Assembly (NCBI GenBank): GCA_041391425.1
Contig: JAWKNZ010000009.1
Span: 1 to 64,000 of the forward strand
Direction of reading: 5' to 3'
Source: JAWKNZ01 sp041391425
GTDB lineage: Bacteria > Bdellovibrionota_B > Oligoflexia > Oligoflexales > JAWKNZ01
DNA: 64,000 nucleotides
Numbering within the stretch: the stretch's first letter is position 1; the number at the start of each line of letters is the position of its first letter. This document shows positions 45,502 through 54,357 of the stretch, piece by piece. Under the pieces are notes generated by a model. That model was not told where the DNA came from, searched no databases, and saw only the letters and a list, made by a program, of their open reading frames with translations. Made by a program: the position numbers and the translations under genes.

Positions 45502-46047
45502 GTGAAATTGATTAGAGAATTTCTCAAAAAAAGTAGAGAAGCTGGTGGCGCAATTCTGCCAATTTTGGTCACTTTTAGTGTTTTTGGTATGCTTCTCGCT
45601 ATTTTATCTAAGCAAAATGTTGATCTTTTACAAATGAATCGTAAACGTACGGTTATTAATGATGTGAAAGATATTCGCAATGGTTTTGATCATATTATTG
45701 ATTGTGGTGCTTTAATGAACGAGATTGCTACTGGGCATCATTGTGGCAATAAAAGTTTTATTCAGTCATTTTTCCCAGTTCAGAAGTATGATGGCTCTGT
45801 ACTTATTAAGGTTCCAGATAATACCGGATATTCTGTTTTAGCAGATCATTATATTTTGTCTGCTCGTTGTACCAGTAATGGCTATTTGTTATTAGCTGCC
45901 GCAAAAATCTTAAAATCACAATCTCCCCCCAGTAGTTTTACGAATAAAGCGGAGTACGAAAAATTTGAATGGTACAATTTATTTGAAGGCCGCACAGTGA
46001 TGTGTGGAGAATTGCCTTATTATCAGCATAAGATAAAAAATAAGTAG
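45502..46047 (+). CDS. type IV pilin-like protein, second of three
   Basis: 181 residues from GTG 45502 with AGGA just upstream. N-terminus REAGGAILPILVTFSVFGMLLAILS is a pilin-like hydrophobic helix but the peptidase site is non-canonical and the conserved Glu-5 is missing. The C-terminus has WYNLFEGRTVMC, matching the DLFxGxPxxC block of the flanking pilins. It probably packs with them as an inner or minor subunit. The next gene follows after 10 bases. Confidence 0.68.
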   Translation: MKLIREFLKKSREAGGAILPILVTFSVFGMLLAILSKQNVDLLQMNRKRTVINDVKDIRNGFDHIIDCGALMNEIATGHHCGNKSFIQSFFPVQKYDGSVLIKVPDNTGYSVLADHYILSARCTSNGYLLLAAAKILKSQSPPSSFTNKAEYEKFEWYNLFEGRTVMCGELPYYQHKIKNK

Positions 46048-46057
46048 GTGTTATGTT

Positions 46058-47770
46058 ATGAAAAGAACTAAGCCAGGCTTTATCTCAAAAATTTTTGTGC
46101 AGCAGACTGCGGGTATGTCGATTTTGGAAGCAGTAATTGCCGCGGGTATGTTAGGAGTACTTGGTGCTATTATTATGAAATCGTTTGCCCACCGTATGCA
46201 TTCGATGGAGTTTATTAAGGCGAAAAGTAGCATTGAAGATGTGCGAGATTATGTTAGATCGTACTTTAGTTGTACCGAAACAAACCAGATGGCGCAATCT
46301 CAATGTAGCAAAGGGGGCTATATTGAAATTCGTGATCATGATGGTAAGGTTTTAGTAGCAAAGCCTTCTAAGAAAAAAGGCTATCATGAGCTTCCAAATG
46401 GCTTTTTAATTAAGGCTAATTGCAATGTGAAAGATATGGAGAAAATTGAATTTCAAGTAGCAAAAGCTGGTGAATCTCCTGATGCTAGCTCGACCGCAAA
46501 AAGCATCCGTGATAAAAGTTTTCACTTTAGAGATCTATTTAATGGTGTACCAGTAACATGCCCATCACTAGATATCATTCACGAGCTTGAAGAAAAAAAT
46601 AAGAGAAAATGGCGTTGGGATGACAGCTTTGTTAAAAATGTTAAGCTTAATGCTTGGAACGAAGGAGAAGTCGATATTTCAAACTGTTCTGGATCAATTC
46701 CAAGTTTGAGGGTTAATGTTATTTTCGATAATTCTGGGTCTCAACTTTGGAACGATCCAACTAATATTCGGGGTAATAGCGCTAAGTTGTTTTTATCTCG
46801 GTTATCCGAGGTTAAGTCAAAAATTCCAAGTGCCAATTTCTATGTTTCGAATATTCAATTTTCTAGTGATGCTGTGCCTGGCTCTCTAGGGTGGTCGCAG
46901 GTTGATACCGGAAGTTTATCGAGTTTATATCAAGAAGTTGAGGATTTGACGCAAAATCCAGGTGGTGGAACCATTTACTCAAAGGCACTTGAACTTTCAC
47001 ATCAGCATTTTTCTCAATTATCACCTTGGTCTGATACCGAGAGAAATTATGTTGTTTTTATGACTGATGGCCAACCAAATGTTCAAGAGATTTATACTGC
47101 ATTTAATCGAGGTGAAAATCTAGAAAATGTTGAAAAGTCTGTAAATGCTCTTTTAGATGATCATAATGTTGCTATTTTTGGAGTAGCGACGGGAGAAAGT
47201 CTGCCTGTATGGGCTGAAGATTTGGTGGAAAAAATGAGTTTACCAAAGAATAATAGTAAAACTAAGGATCATATAGGTCATTATGTAAGGGCAAAAAATG
47301 ATATGGACTTTAGAATTGTTTGGGATGATATTTTTGAGGAAATCTCTAAATGCAAGATTAGAGACTGTGCCCATTATGGAGGAACCAAACCGTACGCAAC
47401 TAACTCGCAGAAAAAGAAGAAAAAGAGTTTTTTTAAGCAGGTCTATGGTATTAAAAATGTGACAACTTACGATTCACCTTATAAACCTGGTGATGTGGAG
47501 TTAGGTGAAGTTGGCGATGCCTGCTATCGCTATGAAGGCATTAAACCAGTGGGATCTATTTGTCAAAATTGGAACGATGCTAAGGGGCTCTGTGGCGACA
47601 AAAAATGGCCAGATGATTGTGTGAACTGGGACGCTCGTTTCGGTATTTGCCGTGACCCTGGTCCTGCCACTTGTTCGAATTGGAATCCTAATACCTTTAG
47701 GTGCGAGGACCCAAAGCCAAGTGGCTGTACAAATTGGAACGATATCAAGGCTGTCTGTGAAGACCCATAA
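46058..47770 (+). CDS. pilin-vWA fusion with C-terminal CxNW repeats (predicted pilus-tip adhesin)
   Basis: 570 residues, three modules. (1) Residues 1-168: a complete pilin with canonical site G-MSILEAVIAAGMLGVLGAI including Glu-5, ending FRDLFNGVPVTC. (2) Residues ~215-430: von Willebrand A domain with full MIDAS (VIFDNSGSQ, GGGTIYSKA, FMTDGQPN). (3) Residues ~495-570: four repeats of C-x-N-W-x6-C-x-D-P spaced 17-19 residues, the last ending at the stop codon. The first Cys pairs are spaced ten apart. Pilins fused to vWA modules are known adhesins in streptococcal type IV pili, but the CxNW tail is new to me. It closes an operon with two other pilins and would project the vWA head outward. 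Confidence 0.85.
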   Translation: MKRTKPGFISKIFVQQTAGMSILEAVIAAGMLGVLGAIIMKSFAHRMHSMEFIKAKSSIEDVRDYVRSYFSCTETNQMAQSQCSKGGYIEIRDHDGKVLVAKPSKKKGYHELPNGFLIKANCNVKDMEKIEFQVAKAGESPDASSTAKSIRDKSFHFRDLFNGVPVTCPSLDIIHELEEKNKRKWRWDDSFVKNVKLNAWNEGEVDISNCSGSIPSLRVNVIFDNSGSQLWNDPTNIRGNSAKLFLSRLSEVKSKIPSANFYVSNIQFSSDAVPGSLGWSQVDTGSLSSLYQEVEDLTQNPGGGTIYSKALELSHQHFSQLSPWSDTERNYVVFMTDGQPNVQEIYTAFNRGENLENVEKSVNALLDDHNVAIFGVATGESLPVWAEDLVEKMSLPKNNSKTKDHIGHYVRAKNDMDFRIVWDDIFEEISKCKIRDCAHYGGTKPYATNSQKKKKKSFFKQVYGIKNVTTYDSPYKPGDVELGEVGDACYRYEGIKPVGSICQNWNDAKGLCGDKKWPDDCVNWDARFGICRDPGPATCSNWNPNTFRCEDPKPSGCTNWNDIKAVCEDP

Positions 47771-47914
47771 CTTGTTTTGTAATCGGTAGTGTAATCCAGT
47801 GCTCAGATAAATCAGTTTTGCATAGTAGTCAGCTTTCTGACTCAGACGAACTGTCTTTTATGCAAATCTGATTTGTCTTAGTGCAGCAAGTAAAATTCTT
47901 TTATTTTACACATC

Positions 47915-47987
47915 AACAGGAGCAAAACCTATGAGAGCAAGGCGCAGAGACGAAAGCAACGCAGCTATCATAGGTTTTGCTCCTGTT
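47915..47987. terminator. bidirectional palindrome between convergent genes
   Basis: AACAGGAGCAAAACCTATGA and its exact 20-base complement separated by ~33 bases. Lies between the pilin-vWA gene and the converging CoA-transferase gene. The stem is long enough to end transcription both ways although T-runs are weak. Confidence 0.6.
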
Positions 47988-48016
47988 AATAGATATGGTC
48001 GAATCATATCTTGCGG

Positions 48017-49318
48017 TCAGATATAACCTATTTTTTTTGCCTTGCTGAGTAGATCATCTCTAAAATTTGGGTGGGCAATGGCTACGAGTTTTTTAATGCG
48101 ACTAGCAACGCTCTCTCCGGCCAGCTGTGCAACCCCGTACTCTGTAACCACAGTGTCTACGTCATTTCTGCTAATACTTACTTTGGCTCCTGGCATAAGC
48201 TCAAATACAATTTTCGAATGTTGGTTATCAGAAGTCGTAGAATGCATGGCAATAATACCGCGCCCATTAGGAGAGTTTTGTGCTCCTACATGGGTATCAC
48301 TAGCCCCGCCAACTCCGCTTAATTCTCTATGACCAACTGATTCGGAGCAAACCTGCCCAGTTAGATCGATTTCGACGGCTGTATTGATAGATTTCATGTG
48401 ATAGTTTCTGCCAATGCGTGTCGGATCATTAACTAGAGATGAAGGTTGCAATTCTATAATAGGATTGTGGTTCATAAATTCATATAATTCTTTTGTACCA
48501 AGGGCGAAGGATCCGACAATTTTATCTGGCCATAAAGTTTTCTTACGTCCAGTTATGGCTCCGCAATGGTAGAGATCCATAATGGTGTCGTTAATCATTT
48601 CTGTATGGATTCCAAGGTCTTTCTTATTTTTTAAAGCTTCACCGATTGCGTTAGGTATTCCCCCAATGCCGAGTTGCAAAGTGCTTCCATCTTCTATAAG
48701 TTCTGCTACGTAGTTTGCAATAGAACGGTCTTTTTCGCTAATTTTGGGTCTATCTATAACCATAAGGGGGTGTGGAGATTCGATAAAATTATCTACCCAG
48801 CTGACTGGTATATGTGTGCTTCCATGGACATATGGTAAGTTAGGATTAATTTCAAGAATGACCTTTTTGGCTTTGCGTAAAACCTCAGCCTCGTAACAGG
48901 CACTAGGCCCCAAATTAACAAATCCATGAGCGTCCGGAGGCGTACAACTTCCCCAGAAAATATCGAGGTCAGTTTTTTTTATTAAATGTTTTGTCCATTG
49001 AGAAAGATGTTGTGGAATATAGTGGACAACACCATGCCCGTGTTCCTTACGTACGACACTTGTTAAAAACATGGTATTCAGAATTAGATGGCCACTAAGA
49101 GCCTCGTTTTGAAAGCAGCTATAACGTTCCCCAGGGTTGGCACAATAGACATGAAGGTTTTCTAGCTTATTTGCATAAGATTCTAAATTGCAAAAAAATA
49201 GCTTGGGTTCGCTCACTGCCATTGCGGTGACAATAGTTTGATTGCTTGCCAAGTTGGAAAAAGCCTCATCAAGGGCTATCAATTTATCTTTGATTTTATT
49301 ATCAAGAGTTAGACTCAT
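48017..49318 (-). CDS. acetyl-CoA hydrolase / 4-hydroxybutyrate CoA-transferase family enzyme
   Basis: 433 residues. Two CoA-transferase domains: GSCTPPDAHGFVNLGPSA near 135 and, after a linker, HTEMINDTIMDLY near 240 where the Glu forms the covalent CoA thioester, then GGASDTHVGAQNSPNGR. This places it with Cat1/AbfT-type enzymes that exchange CoA between acetate, succinate, propionate or 4-hydroxybutyrate. AGGGG precedes the ATG by ten bases. No pathway neighbours. Exact substrate unclear. Confidence 0.9.
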   Translation of the reverse strand: MSLTLDNKIKDKLIALDEAFSNLASNQTIVTAMAVSEPKLFFCNLESYANKLENLHVYCANPGERYSCFQNEALSGHLILNTMFLTSVVRKEHGHGVVHYIPQHLSQWTKHLIKKTDLDIFWGSCTPPDAHGFVNLGPSACYEAEVLRKAKKVILEINPNLPYVHGSTHIPVSWVDNFIESPHPLMVIDRPKISEKDRSIANYVAELIEDGSTLQLGIGGIPNAIGEALKNKKDLGIHTEMINDTIMDLYHCGAITGRKKTLWPDKIVGSFALGTKELYEFMNHNPIIELQPSSLVNDPTRIGRNYHMKSINTAVEIDLTGQVCSESVGHRELSGVGGASDTHVGAQNSPNGRGIIAMHSTTSDNQHSKIVFELMPGAKVSISRNDVDTVVTEYGVAQLAGESVASRIKKLVAIAHPNFRDDLLSKAKKIGYI

Positions 49319-49443
49319 AGATCGAAGCCCCTATTGAGCTGAGATTAGAAAACTATGGTTATTAAAAGTTTAAGGACTACTGTTAGGAACAGAACCTGTT
49401 TTTAATTTTTATTTTATACCGTATTTTTGTTTTTTTTTGTACA

Positions 49444-50592
49444 TCAATTTATGCCATTTATTGACGGTACCGTAACATCTTGGCCTTGTGAGGTTTGTTT
49501 TAGTTCAAGTGCAAATTTGTGGGACTCAGCGATACTTTTCTTAATTTCAATTGCATTTTTAAACATTTTGAAGATATAGCGCTCATAGCTTAAAAAGCTA
49601 TCGATTTTTTTTGTGCCTTTTTTGATCACTCTTCCTTTAAGCTCAGTTGTCTCTGTTTGCCAACGCCTTTGGTTTTTTAATTCCAGACAAAACGCTAAGC
49701 TGTCTTGTTGCCAAAAGGCCCAGTCTTCAAAGGCACCGCCGTCGCCTAGGCCTCCAGCTGTTTTTAGCTCGTATGCACCTAAAGTGTTAAGCTCTTTTTT
49801 TAATGCTTGTGTCCAAAGGTTGTATTCCAATATTTTAGTTTGAGAAAAAGTTTCTTGATTATTTGATAACAATTGCGGGTTTGATGGAGAAACTACCCAA
49901 TTTATAAATCCATGGACGTCCACTGAAGCTGTGTATTTTCGGTTTTCGAATAGGGCTTTAATTGCTTGCGTTTCTGGCTCGCTGAATGAATAAGATCCTG
50001 GATTTTCGCTGGTATGCCCCCATAAGACGGGAAAATTACGGTTAAGATTTACGCCTTCGGAGTTTTCTCGTATCCTTTGTGCCTTTCCATCTGGATTTGC
50101 CATGAGAAGATAATCGATTGCTACGCTGTCAGAAGGTAAATGGTTAAGTAAGCTTTTTCCCTTTTGGTAGCGTTCTGCCAGCCATTTTACAAATTTTTGT
50201 GCTAAAAGCTCATCTCCATGCAAACCACCTTGAATTAAGAAACGAAAGCGTTTATGTTTTACATTTTTTTCTGCCCATATCGGTATTTCTTGCTTCTTTT
50301 TACTGAAGTATTTTTGTGATTCTAATAATTGATTTATATTTGTTTTGCTTAGGTCTTGGGCTTTGGGTGCGGGCTTTGTGAAGGTGATGCTTTCATCAAT
50401 GGCTTGGATGACGTTTGGTTGGCTGTATTTTATGGTGTGTCTGCTGTTATTATTTTTAGAGTTAATTAGAATTTTTTGTTTTACATAGCCTGTTATGGTT
50501 ATATCTATGTTGCTCTTAGATTCTATTGCGGTGACAATATCTGAGACCAATAGTGACGAAAAAATTCCAAGAGCTATTAATTTTGACAACAT
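49444..50592 (-). CDS. exported M14-type zinc carboxypeptidase
   Basis: 382 residues with a signal peptide (LIALGIFSSLLVSDIVTA). M14 residues: QGGLHGDE (HxxE zinc ligands) near residue 128, NLNRNFP substrate-binding near 190, VDVHGF (third zinc His) near 223 and FCLELK (catalytic Glu) near 315. The LNRNFP and short form fit the gamma-glutamyl or meso-DAP-cleaving branch acting on peptidoglycan peptides, though ordinary carboxypeptidase activity is equally possible. It adds to the window's set of secreted wall-active enzymes. A lone gene. Confidence 0.85.
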   Translation of the reverse strand: MLSKLIALGIFSSLLVSDIVTAIESKSNIDITITGYVKQKILINSKNNNSRHTIKYSQPNVIQAIDESITFTKPAPKAQDLSKTNINQLLESQKYFSKKKQEIPIWAEKNVKHKRFRFLIQGGLHGDELLAQKFVKWLAERYQKGKSLLNHLPSDSVAIDYLLMANPDGKAQRIRENSEGVNLNRNFPVLWGHTSENPGSYSFSEPETQAIKALFENRKYTASVDVHGFINWVVSPSNPQLLSNNQETFSQTKILEYNLWTQALKKELNTLGAYELKTAGGLGDGGAFEDWAFWQQDSLAFCLELKNQRRWQTETTELKGRVIKKGTKKIDSFLSYERYIFKMFKNAIEIKKSIAESHKFALELKQTSQGQDVTVPSINGIN

Positions 50593-50982
50593 TGCCTATA
50601 ACCTTTTGCTGCGATCCAATGGTTTTTGCTGGATAGCCCTATTTTGCTTGTAGAACAATAGAGCTGCTTGGTAAGTATGCAACCTTTTTGCCGCGATTAA
50701 ATATTTGATATTATTGATGAAAAATAAATTTAGGAGGAAAGGGTATGATTAGTTGTCTGTTTTTTTTACAGATAATATGCACAAGAGTTCGAGTTGCATG
50801 TAGATTCAAAAAAAATAGGTGAAAAAGCTTGTGAATCATTTTGAATTGTTAGTCTGATTTGAGGCAGGTTTAATATATTCTTTTTGCTTATTGGGCTGCC
50901 TGATTTTAGTAGACGAGGTTTGAACGTAGGGATATTATTTATAGAGCGCAGCCATGTGACTTTGCAGACCCGGGGTTTTAAT
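50593..50982. other. 390-base divergent gap
   Basis: Contains a 25-codon frame at 50745-50822 behind a near-perfect ribosome site (TAGGAGG), listed separately. Nothing else is supported; promoters of both flanking genes should be here. Confidence 0.45.
50745..50822 (+). CDS. possible 25-residue peptide or leader
   Basis: ATG seven bases after TAGGAGGAAAGGG, then a short hydrophobic, Cys-containing and basic peptide ending at 50822. The excellent ribosome site argues for translation; the tiny size and lack of homologues known to me argue for caution. It could be a leader peptide for the C39 peptidase operon that follows, or chance. Confidence 0.3.
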   Translation: MISCLFFLQIICTRVRVACRFKKNR

Positions 50983-51687
50983 TTGATAGATTTTCCTTTT
51001 TCCATACCAAATCAGCCAGACGATGAGACTTGTGGGGTTGCTTGCTTATTAGGTGTGTATCAATATTTTGGCATGAAGGAAGATTTCGAAAGCCTCTTAC
51101 AAGAGGTAGAAATGTTAGATTCCGGAGGGACGCTTAGTGTTAATCTTGGAATTCACGCTTTAAAGAATAACTTTGAAGTGACTTTAAATAGCTATAACTT
51201 ACAGTTATTCGATCCCTCATGGTCCAGGCTTGCCGTTGGAGATCTTGTGACAAAGTTAAGGCAACAAATGGTGGAGAAAAGCTATGATAGCAAATTGATC
51301 GCAGCTTCTAGAGCTTTTATAGATTACTTGGAGCTAGGTGGTGATATCCGGTTTGGAGACTTTTCTTTAGAACATTTAAAATCCTATGTAGATAAAAAAA
51401 TACCCGTTGTTGTAGGATTAAGTAGTACTTTTTTGTATCAATCTAAACGAGAAATTCCAGAAACGACTGAGTCAGATGATATCAAAGGTTACCCTGCTGG
51501 ACATTTTGTTGTTCTTAATGGCTATAAAGATGATGGCCAACAAATATCAGTATGTGATCCATATAGAGGAAATCCATTTTCGAAGGGTGAAAATCCCTAC
51601 CTTGTCGACCGCGATCATTTGTTGACTTCGATATTTTTGGGGATTCTTACCTATGATGCAAACTTTTTAATTATCAAGCCGAAGTGA
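50983..51687 (+). CDS. C39-like papain-fold cysteine peptidase
   Basis: About 235 residues from a TTG at 50983 (GGGG seven bases upstream); the frame is open back to 50884, so the start is uncertain. NQPDDETCGVACLLGVYQYFG carries the catalytic Cys of the C39 fold near the N-terminus, and PAGHFVVLNGYKDDG the His, with Asp in VCDPYRG. These are the three active residues of double-glycine-type peptidases, but there is no ABC transporter. It overlaps the next gene by a few bases and belongs to an operon with an ATP-grasp and a GCS2-type ligase, an association described for amide-bond forming systems. Confidence 0.8.
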   Translation: MIDFPFSIPNQPDDETCGVACLLGVYQYFGMKEDFESLLQEVEMLDSGGTLSVNLGIHALKNNFEVTLNSYNLQLFDPSWSRLAVGDLVTKLRQQMVEKSYDSKLIAASRAFIDYLELGGDIRFGDFSLEHLKSYVDKKIPVVVGLSSTFLYQSKREIPETTESDDIKGYPAGHFVVLNGYKDDGQQISVCDPYRGNPFSKGENPYLVDRDHLLTSIFLGILTYDANFLIIKPK

Positions 51688-51689
51688 TT

Positions 51690-53150
51690 ATGAATACATT
51701 TATAGTAACAGATAATGCCAAAAGACTGCCGAAGACAATTTCTGATGTTGATATTATAACTACAGAAACTTTTTTTACAGACCCTCGTTTTCAAAGCAAT
51801 TCAATTAGAATTATTAATCTTTGCCATTCATACTCCTATCAGACATCTGGTTATTATGTGTCTCTTCTGGCATCTGCTAGAGGGCAGAAGGTCTTACCTG
51901 ATATTGAAACAATTTTGGATGTAGGCTCTAAACATTTTATAAAGCTTCGTTCGGAACAATTAGATGATTTAATTCAAAAGAGTTTTAAAGGTTTACAGAC
52001 AGATGATTTTGATCTGAGCTTATATTTTGGAAAAAATACTGCGAAGCGATATGATAAAATTGCTCACGAATTACATAAGCTATTCAATGTGCCCCTAGTA
52101 CGTGCAAGTTTTAAGAGAAAAGACAAATGGCGCCTTCAAAAAATCACTCCTATTGGGCTTATGGATGTTCCGGAGTCTCATATCGAGATACTATCCGAAT
52201 TTGCTGCTGAATATTTTAAGAAACGTCAAACTAATAGAAGGTTGAAAACCGCCCGTTTTGACCTTGCAATTCTTGTTAATGAGGATGAAAAACAACCTCC
52301 TTCGAACCCCAAAGCGTTGAAGAATTTTGTCAAGGCCGCAAATCGTTTGGAAGTTGATGTGGAGTTTATCTCAAAAAATGACTTTCATCGTATTGCTGAG
52401 TTTGATGGCCTATTTATACGTGAGACTACCGAAGTCAACCATCACACGTTTCGCTTTGCTCATAGAGCTCACTCCTTAGGCCTTACTGTTATTGATGATC
52501 CTACTTCGATATTACGCTGTACAAATAAGGTTTATCTTGCTGAGCTCTTTCAAAAAAACAAGATCAGCGCTCCAAAAACTAGGTTGGTTTACCGCGATCG
52601 TTTTAATAATGATATTGATGATTTTGAGTACCCTGTGGTTGCAAAAATTCCAGATAGTTCTTTTAGCAGAGGGGTTGTGAAGTTAGCTGATAGAGAAGAA
52701 CTGCTCTCCGCACTTTCTGATATGTTTATGTCGACTGAGGTTGTTTTAACACAGGAGTTTATTCCGACTAAATTTGATTGGCGTATTGGTTTGATTGGGG
52801 GAGAACCTTTATATGCTTGCAAATATTTTATGGCTAGATCCCATTGGCAAATTTATAACCATGGATCTGATGGTAAAATTGAGGATGGTGAAGCCGAAAC
52901 AATGAGCTTGAATGAAGTGCCCGAAGATGTTGTTAATTTAGCAGTCAAAGCTGGGAAACTTATTGGCAAAGGATTATACGGTATTGATATAAAACAGGCG
53001 AATGGAAAGCTTTATGTTATTGAGATAAATGATAATCCATCTATCGATGCTGGTTGTGAAGATTTGTTTCTAGGTCAAACCTTGTATGAAAAAGTGATGC
53101 TTTATTTTCGTGATCAAATGGAAAAAATTGCCTTGGGAAGGGCTCTATGA
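51690..53150 (+). CDS. RimK-like ATP-grasp ligase with RLAN-type N-terminal domain
   Basis: About 486 residues. The N-terminal ~190 residues (INLCHSYSYQTSGYYVSLLASARG) match the RLAN domain that precedes RimK-like ligases. The ATP-grasp part follows: CTNKVYLAELFQKNKISAPKT, YPVVAKIPDSSFSRGVVKL (ATP-binding Lys and Gly loop), TQEFIPTKFDWRIG, and GIDIKQ...VIEINDNPSIDAGCED for Mg binding. Such enzymes add amino acids to a peptide or carboxyl acceptor. It overlaps the C39 peptidase gene and shares ATGA with the next gene, so all three are translationally coupled. Confidence 0.88.
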   Translation: MNTFIVTDNAKRLPKTISDVDIITTETFFTDPRFQSNSIRIINLCHSYSYQTSGYYVSLLASARGQKVLPDIETILDVGSKHFIKLRSEQLDDLIQKSFKGLQTDDFDLSLYFGKNTAKRYDKIAHELHKLFNVPLVRASFKRKDKWRLQKITPIGLMDVPESHIEILSEFAAEYFKKRQTNRRLKTARFDLAILVNEDEKQPPSNPKALKNFVKAANRLEVDVEFISKNDFHRIAEFDGLFIRETTEVNHHTFRFAHRAHSLGLTVIDDPTSILRCTNKVYLAELFQKNKISAPKTRLVYRDRFNNDIDDFEYPVVAKIPDSSFSRGVVKLADREELLSALSDMFMSTEVVLTQEFIPTKFDWRIGLIGGEPLYACKYFMARSHWQIYNHGSDGKIEDGEAETMSLNEVPEDVVNLAVKAGKLIGKGLYGIDIKQANGKLYVIEINDNPSIDAGCEDLFLGQTLYEKVMLYFRDQMEKIALGRAL

Positions 53151-54343
53151 TGGCACAAAAATCACTCGGGCTCTTTGAAGGATATGGTATTGAATTAGAG
53201 TATATGATAGTGGATCGCGACTCACTAAGGCCACTGTTTATTTGTGATAAAGTTTTAGAGGATATGGCAGGAAAAAAGACTATGTCCTTCGAAGATGGAG
53301 TGATTGCTTGGTCTAATGAACTTGCTCTTCATGTTATAGAAATTAAATGTAATGGGCCGCAGGTTGATTTGGATGCGGTCTCGAAGGGCATGGCTGAAGC
53401 CGTAGTAGAGATGAATGGCAGGCTTAGTAAATATAATGCTCAGTTACTTTCTACAGCTATGCATCCTTATTTTAATCCGAATGATGGATCACTCAAGCTT
53501 TGGTCTGGTGATGATGTTGAAATTTATTCAGCATATGATCGAATTTTTGGTTGCAAAGGTCATGGATGGGGTAATTTGCAATCGATTCACATTAATCTGC
53601 CGTTTTCTTCGGATGACGAATTTTTTAGACTTCATTCGGCCGTAAGACTTTTACTTCCTTTATTGCCTGCTTTTGCAGCTAGTTCACCATTTGTTGAAGG
53701 TAAGAATGGCCCATTGCATGATAGTCGCCTGCATTTTTATTTAGAGAATCAGAGGCGTATTCCTTCTATTATTGGAGATGCGATACCAGAACCGGTGATG
53801 TCGGAGGCTGAATATATCGAAAATATTTTGGAACCAATGTATCGTGATATATCTAAGGTTGATAGTGCAGGTGTTCTACAGCATGAATGGTTAAATAGTC
53901 GAACGGCAATCGCTCGTTTTGATCGTAAGGCTATCGAAATACGAATCCTTGATATTCAAGAAAGTATTCTGGCAGATTTTACCCTAATTAAAGCTATTGT
54001 AGAGTCAGTTAAGAACCTTGTTTTTCAAAATCAACCGGAGCAACATTCTCGTATTACTCAAGGAAGTTTGAAAAATATTCTTTATGGAACTCTTAAAGAT
54101 CAGAACCGTTATCTTGTGCAAGATGATAAGTACTGTGATATTGTTGGCGGTAAATCTTCTGTCAAAGATATTTTTCGTTACTTAGCGCCTAATGCACTTT
54201 CTTCTAATCCAGTGTTTTTAACCGAAAACCTTGCTGAGCGGCTTTTAAAATCTCTGGGTAAAACACCTACGATGGATGAGCTCGTTTCTCAATATAAGGT
54301 GATTGGCTCATGTCTTGCGGAAAATAGGTTTTATGGAGTTTAA
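53147..54343 (+). CDS. GCS2-type carboxylate-amine ligase (glutamate-cysteine ligase family)
   Basis: 398 residues. N-terminal GYGIELEYMIVD and later HVIEIKCNGP, LQSIHINLPF, and RIPSIIGDA blocks match the GCS2/YbdK fold, including the acidic Mg-binding residues of the first strand and the central Arg. It joins a glutamate-like carboxylate to an amine or thiol. The start overlaps the preceding stop codon by four bases. With C39 peptidase and RLAN-ATP-grasp it forms a compact operon likely to make or trim a small amide-linked product. Confidence 0.88.
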   Translation: MMAQKSLGLFEGYGIELEYMIVDRDSLRPLFICDKVLEDMAGKKTMSFEDGVIAWSNELALHVIEIKCNGPQVDLDAVSKGMAEAVVEMNGRLSKYNAQLLSTAMHPYFNPNDGSLKLWSGDDVEIYSAYDRIFGCKGHGWGNLQSIHINLPFSSDDEFFRLHSAVRLLLPLLPAFAASSPFVEGKNGPLHDSRLHFYLENQRRIPSIIGDAIPEPVMSEAEYIENILEPMYRDISKVDSAGVLQHEWLNSRTAIARFDRKAIEIRILDIQESILADFTLIKAIVESVKNLVFQNQPEQHSRITQGSLKNILYGTLKDQNRYLVQDDKYCDIVGGKSSVKDIFRYLAPNALSSNPVFLTENLAERLLKSLGKTPTMDELVSQYKVIGSCLAENRFYGV

Positions 54344-54357
54344 CTGTGGGTTCTAAT

